Shown here piece by piece: positions 1 through 12,368 of a stretch of DNA of 64,000 bases (its first letter is position 1; the number at the start of each line of letters is the position of its first letter). The DNA is from Aurantiochytrium sp. KH105 (Eukaryota > Sar > Bigyra > Thraustochytrida > Thraustochytriidae), in the NCBI GenBank assembly GCA_003116975.1, contig BGKB01000027.1:124001-188000 (forward strand), given 5' to 3'. The translations under genes and the position numbers were made by a program. The notes under the pieces are model-generated. The model was not told where the DNA came from. It made no database searches and worked only from the letters and a program-made list of their open reading frames with translations.

Positions 1-316
1 CCGATTCCCGCCGTCCGCCCGCTCCCCGCCCGCCAGGCTTCCTGTTCGTCGATACACCCACTGAGCGCGCGAGCGAGCGAGCGCGCGAGCGAGCGAGGCA
101 AAGGATGGAGCGGAGCACGCATTTCTGCGCGGCGGGGCGGCCGCGCGCAAGGCGTCAGACGTTGCCGTGCCTCCCCCTTCCCCAAAACGCCAAACGGAAA
201 AGCCTCGCCAGCTGGCCACTGGCTGCAGCTGCAGCTGGTAATCTAGTCATGCAGCAGCCAGCCAGTCACCGTGGCAGGGACCGGCCGGCCTGCCAGCGAG
301 CGAGCCAGGAACGGCG

Positions 317-397
317 AAAAGAAAAAGAAACAAATGAAAAAAAAGAAAAAGAAAGAAAAAGAAAAGAAAAGAAAAGAAGAAAAACAAAGAAATTGGC
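317..397 (+). repeat. A/G purine tract (GAAA/GAAAA-rich)
   Basis: A run of A and G, almost free of pyrimidines, with imperfect GAAAA and GAAA units. Similar purine tracts recur near 5443-5525, and a complementary pyrimidine tract lies at about 4570-4675. Confidence 0.8.
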
Positions 398-1274
398 AGA
401 GGACGGCGGCGGACGGCAGGACGGACGGCAGCGGCACCCGCCCCCACATGGCCCCGCACCTAGTCCTCTACAAGCCCCTCACCGCAGCGGTCCGTCAGTT
501 TTGAGTCGCCGCAGCCCCTCAATCGGCCCCACGCTGCCTGCCTCCGCAGGCTGGATCCTTCGAGCCGTTTCGCCTCGCCGCAGCACCTCCTTCGCTCTGC
601 TTTGCTTTGCTTTGCTCTGCTCTGCTCTGCTCTGCTTTCCCCTTTCCCTTCGTTCTTGCCCTGCGCCCCCTCGCTCCGCGCGCCTCCTAGACCGCGCAGC
701 GCAGCGCGAGCTGCAAGCCAGGCCGGGCCAGGCGAGGCCAGGCCGGGCCAGGCCGGGCCAGGTCAAGCAAGCAAGCAAGCAAGAAGCAAGAAGCAAGCGA
801 CTGCGAGCAACAGCAAGCAGAGCGAGGCGTCGCCCGGTGCACATCAGACAGACAGTCACTGTCAGTCAGTCAGTCAGTCAGACAGACAAGGCAGACAGAC
901 AACAGACCGCGTCGCCGCCCGCATGCTGCACTGCACCGCAAGAGGCCGCGTGCCAGCGACATGACCGGTGGGGGCGAGCGTGTTTCCCTCCCCCTTCCTC
1001 CCTTCCTCCTCCTCCTTGCGGCGAGTGGCGGATGGGGCCGTTGCTCATCCATCCGTCCATCCATCCACCCAACTTGCGCCAGCCGCCACGCCGCCTGTGA
1101 CGAAGTAAGGAAGTAGGCGAGGTAAGTATTCCCGCTGCGGCCAGACAGCAACCAAGTCACTCTCCTCTCTCGCGGCTCCGCTCGCTCGCCGCTGCAGTGG
1201 CAGCTGGCAGATCCCGCCGGACGAACTGCCGCCGCGTCAACGCGCGGAGCCGCAGCCGAGACAGCAGCCACAGC

Positions 1275-1277
<3 letters not shown>

Positions 1278-1352
<75 letters not shown>
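1278..1352 (+). repeat. (CAG)25 pure trinucleotide repeat
   Basis: About 25 uninterrupted CAG triplets. Unlike the polyQ tracts in the coding genes of this window, which mix CAA and CAG, this run is pure and sits in a region without a supported gene. In other frames or strands it reads as poly-Leu, poly-Ala or poly-Cys, which explains the misleading long open frames around it. Confidence 0.9.
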
Positions 1353-1354
<2 letters not shown>

Positions 1355-1640
1355 GCGCGGGAGGGAGGGAGAGAAACAAGGGGCCTCCCTGCTCTTCCTC
1401 CCGGCGTCCTCCCTTCCTTCTTGCAGACCTGCCTTCCCTCCCGTCCCGTCCCTCCTGCCTCGCCGCAGACTCCGGCCTCGCAGAGCGCCGCTGCCTCCGC
1501 GGCTCGCCCCGACGCGAGCGGGCGCGGCAGCCTCGCCTCGCCTCGCCCGCCTCGCCGCGCCCGCCCAGCGCTGCACCTGCGGAGCAGCAGGCGCCGTTGC
1601 GTCGCCGGCGGGGCGTGGACGCAGGCGTTCGCTCGGCCCG

Positions 1641-1676
1641 GCGGGGAGGGGGAGGAGGAGGAGGAGGAGGAGGAGG
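1641..1676 (+). repeat. GGA-rich repeat, potential G-quadruplex
   Basis: A G-rich block of GGA triplets preceded by longer G runs. GGA repeats are known to form stacked G-tetrads; no function is shown here. Confidence 0.6.
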
Positions 1677-1791
1677 CCCCGGCCGTGCCGCCGGACGGGG
1701 CAGGCGCGGCGGCAGCGCGCGGCAGCTGGATGAATGAATGAAAGCCGCGGCCGGCACGGCTCGGATCGGAGCAGAGCTGAGCAGAGTGGGA

Positions 1792-1834
1792 GCAAGGCAA
1801 GGCAAGGCAAGGCAAGGCAAGGCAAGGCAAGGCA
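1792..1834 (+). repeat. (GGCAA)n pentamer array
   Basis: About eight perfect copies of a GGCAA pentamer. The related TTGCC/TTTGC pentamers at about 598-640 and 3830-3885 are on the complementary strand sense. Confidence 0.85.
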
Positions 1835-4395
1835 TAATGGAGCGGGGTGAACGAAGCCAAGGACAGACGGAGAGAGAGACAGAATGCGGGCTGAGGGTCT
1901 CGGGAAGAAAGGTGCCGCGCCGCTCGGTCGATCGTTCCCCGACTACAACCACCCGCTCACGCAGCCTACCTGCAGTCTGTGGCAGCTAGCTAGCAGCGCG
2001 CTGGCCTGAATGGATGCATGTGTACCACATCCACTTGCGTACCGCAGGGGCCGCGCGGCACAGCGTGATCGTGCGTCCCACCAGGCCTCCAAGCAGACAC
2101 GCGAAGCATCGATTGATCGATCGATCGATCGGTCGGTCGGTCGGCTTGATGCGTCGATGAATCGCCCTCGTCGCGTCGCGTCGCATTTTCTGGCGCAGGC
2201 AGTCTCCCTGCCGAGGCCCCTCAGGCGAAGGAGAGCCCACCAAACCACAGTTTTCCCCACGCCGGCACAGACAGTTGAGTCAATTGAAGCCTTGTGAAGC
2301 AACCCTCACCTACGCAGTCCGTACTAAAGAAATACTGTGGGTTTCTGCTTGGGAGGCGCAAAGTGGATCCTGGCAGACGGACGAATACCACGCGCCGTCC
2401 GTTACGACGCGGACAAAGAGCGAAGCCGCACCAATCAGCACCAGCCAGGCGCGATATCCCATCTACGAGAGACAAATATCCATGGGAGCCATTCACTTGG
2501 GGTCGTCTCGGAATACCTTCATGCGAGGACGGTGTCCTCCGTGCTGCAGCCGCCACCGTCGCCACGCACGCGCAAAGACCGGGGCGGAGCCCCAAGGCCT
2601 GGGTCCCACACCTGAATATGTGGACTCAAAGCAGGTAGCTCCCTGCACTCCCACAGCCAGGAACAATACGTTGGAAGTTGCGGTCAGCCTGCCTGCTTGC
2701 CTGCCTGATAGATCGCGGCCGCGGTCCAGGCGTGAGAAGCAAAGTCCTTTACAGTATTACTCGTCTCCTCTCCGGCCGCAGCGCGCGCCCTGGCTGGCAC
2801 GCGCTAGCGCGCAGCGGCGCCTACCCCCTCTCCCCCCCCCACTCTCTCCTGCTGCTCTCCTTTCGGCCGCGATGTTGCGCTTGGCGCTCCGCTGACTGGC
2901 TTGTGGCTCGCTGGTTCGCCGGTTCGCTCGCTCGTGCGCGCACGCGCGCGTCGCCGTGCGGCCGCACGTCCGTCGTCTTTCGTGCGGCCGCCGCGGCGAG
3001 GGCGGGCGCCGGGGAGCGCATACTTGGCTGGCTGGCTGGCTGCGGGCGTGCGGGCGTGCGGGCGTGCGTGCGTGCGTGCCTGCCTGCCTGCCTTGCGCTG
3101 CCTTCCTGCCTGTCTGTCTGCGTGCGGGCGCGCGGGGAGTGCGTGCGAGCGAGAGAGAGTGCGGGTGTGCGCAAGTGCATGCGTGTGGTGCGTGCGTTTT
3201 CTTTCTTCTTCCTTTATCAGTTTAGGTGAATTTTTATTTTCTTTTTCATGGATTTATTACTCTTATTTATTTTTTTCGTTGTCGCGCGAGCGCGAGCGAT
3301 GGAGCGGAGAGAAACCTCGGGGCGGCTCCGCTCGCATGCGCGGCCGAGCGCACGGGCGCGCGCACCTCCGCCTCCGTCCTTTCCCGGCCTTGGCCCTTCT
3401 CGCGCCGCGGGTGCCCCTCTCTCCGCCGGCCGGACAAGGCGCAGTCTGCCCGGCGCCGCCTGCGGCCTCGTCTCGTCCACATTGAGCGAGCGAGCGATCG
3501 AGTGACTGCCAGTGAATGAGCCGAAGCCGGAGGACCGAGGACAGCGAAGGCGGCGCAGAAGAGCACGCACCGCCGCTACGCTGGCAGCCTGCCGCGCGCA
3601 GCCTAGCCGCGCGCGCGCCGGCAGGCAGGCAGGCAGGCAGGCAGGCAGGCGCGACAGGCGAGACAGGCGAGACAGGGAGGCAAGGCAGGCAAGGCAGGCA
3701 AGCTGGCGCGGCCTGCGGCCGCCGTCGCCGCGCCAGCTTCCCACAAAGGAGAAAGACTGTGGGGGAGAGGGGGAAAAGGTGGAAGCAGCGCCGGGGTCCC
3801 TTCCTTCGCGAGTCTTCCCGTCGCGGCGGTGCCTTGCTTTGCTTTGCCTTGCCGTGCCGTGCCGTGCCTTGCCTTGCCTTGGCCTGCGCGCTGCCGCGCC
3901 GTCGCCTCGCGCCGCTGCCGCCTGCCTCCTGCCGCGCGGGTTTGCCCGGTAGAAGGCGGTCGTGGTCTGGCCTGAGCGCGCGAGGCGAGGCGAGGCGAGG
4001 AGGAGCGATGACGGCGCGGCGAAATGAGAGAGAAGCTCGCACGCTCGCTTCGCCTCGCCTCGCCTCGGAAGCGCGCGCGCGCGCTCGCTCGCTCGATGGT
4101 GGGGCAGTCCGCCCGCGGAGGGCTCCCGCGAGCGACTCCGCGCGGCGCGGTCCTCCGCCTCCCGAGGCTCCCCGGCGCCCGCCCGTGCCGCTCCTGGGCG
4201 GGCGAGGCCAGGGATGCCTGCACCTCCTCTCCTTCCTCGCTCGTCCCTCTCTCCCTGCTGCGACCTAGATGCTCGATCGATCCATTGAGTGATGGTAAGA
4301 CGCCGTGCGGTGGGGCGAAGGATCGAGGCCAGTTGACCCGTGCCAGCGAATCGAGGCGAGGCGAGGCGAGGCGAGGCGAGGCGAGAGGGGGCGAA

Positions 4396-4465
4396 ACGAG
4401 ACGAGACGAGACGAGACGAGACGAGACGAGAGGAGACGAGACGAGAGGAGACGAGACGAGACGAA
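4396..4465 (+). repeat. (ACGAG)n pentamer array, adjoining a (GCGAG)n array
   Basis: A pentamer array of ACGAG units with occasional AGGAG variants, directly following a GCGAG array at about 4352-4385. The two arrays differ by one base per unit, which suggests one grew from the other by mutation and slippage. Confidence 0.85.
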
Positions 4466-5442
4466 ACGATCCGCCGGGCCAGTAGTGGAGCAGCTAGAGA
4501 GAGCAGCTGCGAGCGGTGCGGCCTGCGCGCGTGGCCAGTCGGGGCCTCGCCGGCAGCTCTCCTCTCTGCTTTCTTTTCTTTCTTTTCTATTCTATTCTTT
4601 TCATTTCTTTTCATTTCCTTTTTTCTCGATTTTCTTTCTTTTCTTTTTTTCTTTTCTTTTCTTTTCTTTGTTTTCCCATTTTATCTAGAAAACATGCCCG
4701 CATGCACCGCCCTGCCTGCCCGCTTGCCTACGTTCGGCGGCCGCCTCGACACACGATCATCCGCTGACGGTCGCTCGCCCCTTGTTTTCATTCAATCAGT
4801 GAGTCAGTGAGTCATTCTGTCTGTTTGTCTGTCTGTCTGTCTGTCAGCTTCTCTGCATCGCAGGTCCGAGCGCGTCGATCCCGGCGGTAGCATCAATCCT
4901 TCGTCCCTTCCCTCTTTTTCCTCCTTTTTCCTTCTCTTTGTCTGGCACGGCACCAGGCATGGCATCTGCTGCTTGGCTTGGCTTTTTCCCCCTCCCTCCC
5001 CTCCTTCGCTCGCTCCGCGCACGCCCGCCGCCGCCTGCGAGGCCGACGATGGACGGTCCCTTGGGTGGCCGGCCGCCCGGTGAATCGATGGGTAGGGCAC
5101 CGATCGATCGAGTAGCGACGGCGCGAAGAGCTAGCGAGCGAGCGAGCTAGCTCTCGCGGGAGGCAGGCAACATTAAGGCAGGCGAAGAGGGGCAGCGCAA
5201 GCAAGCAAGCAAGCAAGCAAATGCAGACGCCTCGCGCTCCCCCTTCGTTCGTTCGTTCGTTCGTTCGTTCGCTCGCTCGCTCCGTCTGCAGCGCAGTCTA
5301 GCGCCCCACGCCGCGCCGAAGTCTCCCTCTCTCCCTCCCTCCTGCTCGCCCGCCCGCCCGCGCGCTCGCCTTCGCGCCGGCCGGAGCTCTCGCGCGGCTG
5401 CCCGCCCGCCCCGCGCGAGCTCGAGTTGTTTCCGCCAGGGAA

Positions 5443-5525
5443 GAAAAAAAAAGAAAGCTAAAAAGAAAGCTAAAAAGAAAGCTAAAAAGAAGGCAAGAAA
5501 GAAAGAAAGAAAGAAAGAAAGAAGG
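5443..5525 (+). repeat. Purine tract with nested AAAGAAAGCTA units and (GAAA)n
   Basis: Three to four copies of an 11-13 base A-rich unit containing AAAGCTA pass into a GAAA tetramer run. On the reverse strand this reads as a hydrophobic Phe/Leu-rich frame with no other protein-like feature. Confidence 0.8.
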
Positions 5526-6564
5526 AGAGGCGGGCAGGCAGATCGTCGAGGAGCGAGCTCGCGGCGCCTGCGCGCAGAGCCCTCCCTCCCTTCGCGCAGA
5601 GCCGCGCGTCTCCGCGCGTCGCAGCGGAGCGGCACGAAGCGTCGCGACGCAGCGCGTCTCCGCGCGCCACAGCGCAGCTGCTGAGGCCGCCGGCGTCTCC
5701 GCGCGCCGAAGGCAAAGAAAGGCGAGCGAAGCAGCAGGCAGAAAGGCAGAAAGGCGGAAAGGCAGAAAGGCAGAAAGGCAAGCGAGCAAGCTGGCAAACC
5801 AGCAAAGCGCGCTTCTTCGCGCCCGGACCAAGCGCGGCCGCCGCTCCTTCGCACGCGCGCCCGCTCGCCCACCCGCGCCGCGCGTCGCGCCCGCGCGCCG
5901 CGCGCCCCGCGCCCGCGCGCCCCGCGCCGGCCCCGCGCCCGCCCGCCCGCCCGCGCCCGCGCGCCCGCGGCCGAGCAGAGCGGCCGAGGCCCCGCGAGGC
6001 CAGGCCTCCCGCGGGCGTTCTTGCGCCCCGCCCTCGCCCCTCGCTCGCTCGCTCCCTCCCGCCGCCCGGCGACGCGCCGCGAGCCGCGCAGGCAGCGCGC
6101 GCGGCCCCGCTCGCTCGCTCGCTCGCGCGCGCGCGCGCGCGCCCTGTCTCGCGCGGCGCGGCCTCGCGCGGCGGCGCAGTGCAGGCAGCGCAGGCGGCGC
6201 GGCAGCCGCAGCGAAGGCGGCCAAGCAGAGAGGAAAGGGCGAGCGAAGCAGGCAGGCAGGCAGAGGCAGGCAGGCAGAAGCAGAAGACGCAGCGGAGGAA
6301 AGGAGAAAGAAAGAGGAGAGAGGAGAAAGAAAGCAGGGAGCGAGAAAGAGGGAGGCGAGAAGAGCGCCGGCCGGGTCAGCGCGGCGCGGCCCGGCGGCAG
6401 CCCGCAGCCCCCGCGGGGAACGCAGGCGGGCCCCCACTGCGGCTGATTTGCCGCGGCTGTGGATCTCTCTGCGGGCGCTGCATGACAGAAGCCGCCCCGC
6501 TGTGGGATAAGCTGTGAAAGCTACTGCGAGGTCAGGAAGCAGGGCCCGCCACAGGTGTGGGAAG

Positions 6565-9500
6565 ATGGCCGAGACGGAGGCGGCGCAGCAGCCAGAGGGG
6601 CGTCCCCCCGCCAGGGCTGACGGCGGGGCCGACGGCGAGGCCGAGGTCGAGGCCGAGGCTAAGACCAAGACCAACGTCGACGCAGACGCCGCGGCGCGTG
6701 CCGAGGCCAAGGACGAGAAGGGCGACGCCGAACAGGAAGCCAACGACGCCGAGGAAGTCGAGGCCAAGGGTGAGAAAGGCGGCGTTGACAAGGACGCCAA
6801 CGCCAGCAAGGAAGGCGACCGCAGCAACAAAGCCAGAGCCGCCGAGCAGCAAGAGGCCTCAATCAAGATCGAAAACGCACCCGAGGCCCTCAACACGGAC
6901 GGGCACGAGGCAGGTGGTGATCAAGAGGACGAGCCGAACAGCACCACTGCACCCGACGACGAAAAGCTAGCGGTCAAGAAAAAGGAGGTCGAGGAAAAGA
7001 AGAACGGTGATCTTGTTCCTGGGGACGCCCGTGAACAAATGGAGGTCGAGGACGAAAACGACAACGACGACAACGACGATGGCGACAACAAGGACAATGA
7101 CGACGATGACGATGACGACGACAATGATGACGACGATGATGACGACAACAGCTCCGCGTTCGAAAGCGTCTCCAACACCAACTCGATTGCGCGGTCGGAC
7201 GGCAATGACGACGCTGACGATGCTGCCTCGCGCTCATCACTCGGCGAGAGCTCAGTAGGCGCCATTTCAAAGTCCCGCGCCAGCTCCCCCACGAGCCAAC
7301 GCTCTGCCGTTTCTGCTGCTTCCTCCTTAAAGGGCAAGCCCCACTCCCTTGCTGCTGCTGCCCTCAACAAGGACAACAAAGCAATGCCTTCTTCCTCGGC
7401 GACAGAGAAAATGAAGGACGACGACGATGATAATGCCCAAACGGAAAAGACCCACACACTCGCAGGACCTCAAGCGCCTGCAAAACACGCCAACGACGCA
7501 GACAAGTCCAAAACAAAGGCAACCACTGATTCCAAGCTCGAGTCAGAGACGAAAGCCGACACCGACGACGTCGAAAAGAAAAAGAAGGACGAAAACGAGG
7601 ACCCCGCGGGCAGCAAAGACGACTTCTTCCTGCAACAGAGCGGCGATGACCTCGACTATATTCGCGTTGGCCCCGAGTTTCAGGCAGAGATCCCAGAGTA
7701 CCTCGGACCCAACGCGCCCCGCCCAAGCGTCAGCGACCACGTCAAGGTCGTTGGCCTGCCTCGCGTCTGCTCCGTGCTCCCGCCCGATCGCGTCTTTCGC
7801 AATTCTCCCTGGACAAGCATCGAAAAGACCGCCTTTGAAAAGGCCATTTACAAGCACGGGGCAGACTTCAACCTCGTGCAAAAGGAAATGACCGCCATTG
7901 TCGAACAGCAACGAGGCAAACCAGTAGGCAAGCGAGGCAAACCCCGGCAGCACCCGGCTGACGAAAGCACTGGGTCTCGGGCCGACCGCCAGTCCCCTTC
8001 CTCCGATGCCAGTTCCGTGGGCTCGAGCACAAACCAAGCCTCATCTTCGTCCTCCACGACCTCGACCTCGGCCTCGAACACGGCGAGCTCGAGGAAGAAA
8101 TCGCGTGGACCCCAGGGCTCTGGCACGGACAACGAGTTCTTTCGCGCCTACAACGCACAGCTCGATGAGCCCGTCCAGGGCGGGACTGGGTACACCTCCC
8201 TCCCCGACGGTACACCACGCTCCGTGCAAGAGTGCGTCGAGTACTTTTACGACCAATTCTGGCTCACGCGCGGCTTCGCTTCGTGGCGCAAACACGACGA
8301 GCGCCGACTTCGCAAGCGCGAGGCCGCACTCCATGAAGAAGAGCGCCTTGCCGCAAAAGAGGCCCGGCGACAGCGTCGCATCGCCGCCAAGCGCGCCAAG
8401 GAAGAACGCGAACGCCGCTCGGGTCTTGCCTCGGCCAAGAGTCAAACCTCGCGCAACGCAAACAAAAAGGATCCCAAGAAATCAGCCAAAACAAAGGAGA
8501 AATCAGCTGCTGCCAGGGCGCGCGCCATTCGCCAAGGCACCGCGCACCAACAGATTGCCGAGCTTGTGTCCGCTGCGCGCGAAAGCAAACCGTGGGCCCG
8601 TCCTTCATGCGAATACATGCCTGCCCGTGCATCCGACATCCCCGAGGAAGATCTGATCAATCAGCTCGTCAACCAACCTTCTGCCATGCGAGACCTTACG
8701 ACGCAGGAGCGCGACGCGCTCACCGCGCGAAAACGCGACCTCGAAAACCAGCCGACCGCGCCGGGCCCAACCTATTGCGTGTGCAAAAGCGTCGACAAAG
8801 GTTTCATGGTGCTCTGTGCTACATGCTCAGAGTGGTATCACACATCTTGTGTTGGTCTTCGCAAGGATATGCTCGCAGACGGTTCCGAGTTCATTTGCGC
8901 GTCCTGCGCGCCTCCGCGCCCCGAGCTTGGAGGCGCGCGCTCTGCAGAGCTTAAGTTCCCCGCATCCTGGAAGATAAAGTCCCAGCGCGGCGAGGCACCC
9001 TACATTCTCGTCATTGCCGACGAAGATATGCTTGTTAAACGCATCGTACATCCCAGTCCCAATCAGGGCTGCGACGGCTTCCCCAACAAATCTGCCATCG
9101 CCGATATGCTCGAGGCTCACGGAGGACCTGACTCGGACAAGACGGAAACCGCATCGGCGCCCAGCGATCGGGCTCCCCCCTCGCGTCTCCGCCTTTCCCC
9201 GGCATGTCTTGTGAACAAGGAACAAGTTCGCCACCCGCCCGCCACCGGCGCTGAGACGGGGCCTGTCAAGGACTATGTCATTGTTCCCGCTGGAAGCTGG
9301 GCCCTTCTCGACTCGGTCCCGCTCACTCGCAAGTACACCATTCTCCTTGCCGCTCGCAAGGTCCCCGTCTGGAATAGCGCAAAGAAACAGCTGCTTGGAG
9401 GCGTTGCCGCCCCCAATGTCCTCCAACTCCCCGCACTCCTCGATACGCACAAGGATTTTACGCCTTGGCACGGCGCCATCCGAAGAAATAGCGCCTACTC

Positions 9501-10735
9501 GAGCCAAGGCTCCCGCAAGGACAGCAAGTCCAAGAACAAATCGAAAGCCGACAAGACAAAAGCGGGAGCCAAAAAGAAGCAAAAGCGCGCAAACGAAGCC
9601 AATCCTCCCGCGAATGGTACCAAGGATCCTGCAGCAGTTTCTTCCGCGGCCGACGCCCTGACCGCCCTCACAGCTGCTGCCGGAGCTAATCGCCCACAGC
9701 CTGCAGCGCCCGCACAAGCCCCAGCAGCTGCTCCTACCACTAAAAGGCCACCGTACGGAAAGGTACGCACAGCCGTCAAGCGCAAAATGATCAAATTCAT
9801 TCGCGCACTCCCGCCCCGTTTCTTCCTCTACGCAACGAACGAAGCAACTTCTGCATCGGAAAAGCTCCGCAAAACGGCTCACGGCACCTTTGGAGCGACC
9901 GCGGCCGACATCATTGACCCGCGCACCAAGTCTTCTGCGCTCACGGGCCCTACCGCGGCCAGTCTGACGCCGGCCGGGGGCTTTTCGAATCACCTCACCG
10001 CTGCGTCGGCGGCCTCTGCTGCATCATTGCAACCTTCATCGTCCGCATCCACTGCCGCCCCGGCCGCTGCCAATGCCAATGCCAATGCCAAGCGCAAACT
10101 CAAAAAGGAAAAAGCAGCCTCTGCTCGAGACCGCAAGAATCTCAAGGTTGAGCGCAAGACCAAGACGGAAAACAGTCATCCACTTGCGCCGATCAGTGTT
10201 TCTCGGAGGAATCAAAAGATCAAGCAGGATCTCGAATCCTTCACTCGGCGGGATTCGGATAGCAAAGCCCAAAGACCTTCTGCAGCCAGCCAGCCGGGAC
10301 CGAGCGCAACTGATGCTCCCACGATCAACAACAATGCCATCATTAATCAGCTCGGGATGGGCCAGGCGAATTCGCAAAGTGCTCATACTGCGGCTCAAGC
10401 TCAACCGCAGGATCCCCATGATTCGCAAAATGCGCTTTGGCAGCAGGCATATGCTTATTTCATGCAGAACCCCGGGGGCAGTGCCCAAGGACTGCTTCAG
10501 CAGCTCCAAAGCGCCCAGCAACAGCAGCAGCAGCAACAGCAACGTCAGACAGGGGGTAACCACCGTGATCATGGCTCTTCGCAGTCCAACCAGCAGTCGT
10601 CTCACACGTCACAATTGGATGAAATGGAGCAGTTGCGCCAAATGCAGCGTCTCATTGGGCAACATCCTCAGCACCAGCTTCAGCATGACCAGCAACGCCA
10701 GCAAGATCACAATTCGCAGCAGCAGCGGCAACAGG

Positions 10736-10772
<37 letters not shown>

Positions 10773-10805
10773 ACAACAACAGCAACAACAACAGCGGCAG
10801 CAGCA

Positions 10806-10838
<33 letters not shown>

Positions 10839-11687
10839 ACAACCGCAGCAGCAGCAGCAAGAGTTGCAGGTGCAAGAGCAGGAGCTGTGCTTCATTCTGC
10901 AGCTTCCAGAGGCATCCCTCGCTCTCGCCCAGTCCGAGCAAGAGGAGCAGCTGCAGCAGTTGATCCGAGGTCAGGACGCCAAGGTGCAAAACGTGTGCAA
11001 CTCTGTCCATCCTGATATGGCAGACGCTGTTCGTCAGGTCATGGCGTGGGTGCAATCCTTAATTCAAGCCATCATCAAGCTTCGCAATTACGATGTCCTC
11101 GAATGCATCTTCAAGACGATCGAGACAAATCAGCGGCAGTTCTTCACCACGCACCAGGACTGGCTCAGAAGCCTCTCGTCGGAAGCTGTCTCGACAATCA
11201 GCCATGTGCTCGAAGCGGGTGCCGCGAGGCTGCAAACCGCAAAGGCTGAGGCTGCCAAGTTTGAGGAACAGCTCGGGCCCCTCCAGAATAACTTGCAGCT
11301 CACTCTGCAGACTCCAAATCTGCCTCAGCAACTGATAACGGAGATTAGCCAGCCACTGTCTGTGCTTGAGACCTTTCTCAACGAACGGCGCCAGAACGAC
11401 ATCCAGGAGATTGACTCCATTGCGCAGGATCTCATCACCAAGGCTGCAAACAATCTCGTAAAGTCATTTCCGGATCAGACGACCAACCAGGGTGATGCAC
11501 AGAACCAGCGCGTCTCCACGTCCGTTCAAAACACGAATGCGAATGCGTCGCAGCAGTCCCAGGCGCAATATCAACATCAGAACCAGAACCAGAACCAAAA
11601 CCCGAGTCAGAACCAAGCAATGCAAAGCCAGCAATATCAGCAGGCCAGGCAGCAAGTTCAACACCAGGCTCAGCAGCAACTACAGCA

Positions 11688-11718
<31 letters not shown>

Positions 11719-11720
11719 CA

Positions 11721-11811
<91 letters not shown>

Positions 11812-11813
11812 CA

Positions 11814-11854
<41 letters not shown>

Positions 11855-12192
11855 TCAGCCCTCAGGAGCTTCATGATCTTTACCAGCTGCATCAGCTACA
11901 GCAGCAACAAGAGGCTCAGCAGCGCCAGTTGCTTCTGCAGCAGCAACAAATGCAGCAAACAGAGCAGCAAAAGCAACTGCAGGTGCAGTCCATGCAACAG
12001 CAGCAACAACAAGCGTTAAACGCATTCTTGAACGGGAACAATATGGATATTACATTGACGCCAAAGCAACTGCAGCAGGTAAATTTCCCGTCCCAAGTGC
12101 TTGCACTGCAACAGCAAGCGCAGCAAGCCCAGCTGCAAGCCCAGCAACAAATAGTGCAAATGGTTCCGCAGCAGCTTTATTACAATCGTTAA
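6565..12192 (+). CDS. ELM2 / split SANT / PHD-finger chromatin protein with polyglutamine
   Basis: Probable nuclear chromatin reader or co-repressor subunit. The start is the ATG at 6565 (good context, GAAGATGGCC); the open frame extends 17 codons upstream, but only from a GTG. The protein is 1875 residues. An acidic, Asp-rich N-terminus (about 170-200) is followed by an ELM2-like motif (VGPEFQAEIPE, about 366), then a SANT/Myb-like start (PWTSIEKTAFEKAIYKHG, about 412) whose third helix (SVQECVEYFYDQFW) comes only after roughly 65 Ser-rich residues. A C4HC3 PHD finger lies at about 735-785 (CVCKSVDKG, WYHTSCVGL). The C-terminal half is Gln-rich, with a 57-Gln run (residues 1707-1763) coded by mixed CAA/CAG, and a non-repetitive helical block at about 1440-1637. 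ELM2-SANT proteins (MTA, MIER, RERE, CoREST) recruit histone deacetylases. That role here is inferred. Confidence 0.8.
11683..11853 (+). repeat. Mixed CAG/CAA tract coding 57 glutamines
   Basis: Every codon is CAG or CAA, interleaved rather than pure, which is the usual pattern when selection keeps the peptide while resisting repeat slippage. All six frames stay open here, giving spurious Ser/Asn-rich and poly-Leu frames. A second, shorter Gln tract lies at about 10733-10860 in the same gene. Confidence 0.9.
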
Positions 12193-12368
12193 CTCGCGAC
12201 GTGTCGCAAAAGCAACTATAGATTTGTGTTCTTTTTCTCTTTCCCTTTCCCCTTTGCTGCAAGCCTTTTCTTACCTTGCAAAAGATGGATAAATGGATGC
12301 ATGAATGGGGGCCAAAGGTAAAGGAAAACATCTCGAAAAAGGAAAGAAAGGAAAAGAACAAAACCAGC

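Larger units (their letters stand above)
1..6564. other. Repeat-dense GC-rich desert, no convincing gene
   Basis: This 6.5 kb stretch is packed with short tandem motifs: tetramers such as GCAA, GGCA, GATC and TTCG, pentamers such as GGCAA, GCGAG and ACGAG, a CAG run, purine tracts and a pyrimidine tract. Open frames exist on both strands, but their translations are low-complexity (Arg/Ala/Pro, poly-Leu, poly-Gln) and many begin at non-ATG codons. None shows a recognisable domain. The downstream ATG at 6565 opens a real gene, so part of this region may be its promoter or leader. A non-coding transcript is also possible. Confidence 0.7.

Noticed and set aside
105-6446. Many long open frames on both strands of the left repeat region
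   Set aside because: Low-complexity translations driven by microsatellites and high GC, frequent non-ATG starts, no domains.
11680-11892. Minus-strand poly-Leu frame and plus-frame Ser/Asn-rich protein over the polyQ tract
   Set aside because: Shadows of the CAG/CAA repeat in the PHD-protein gene.
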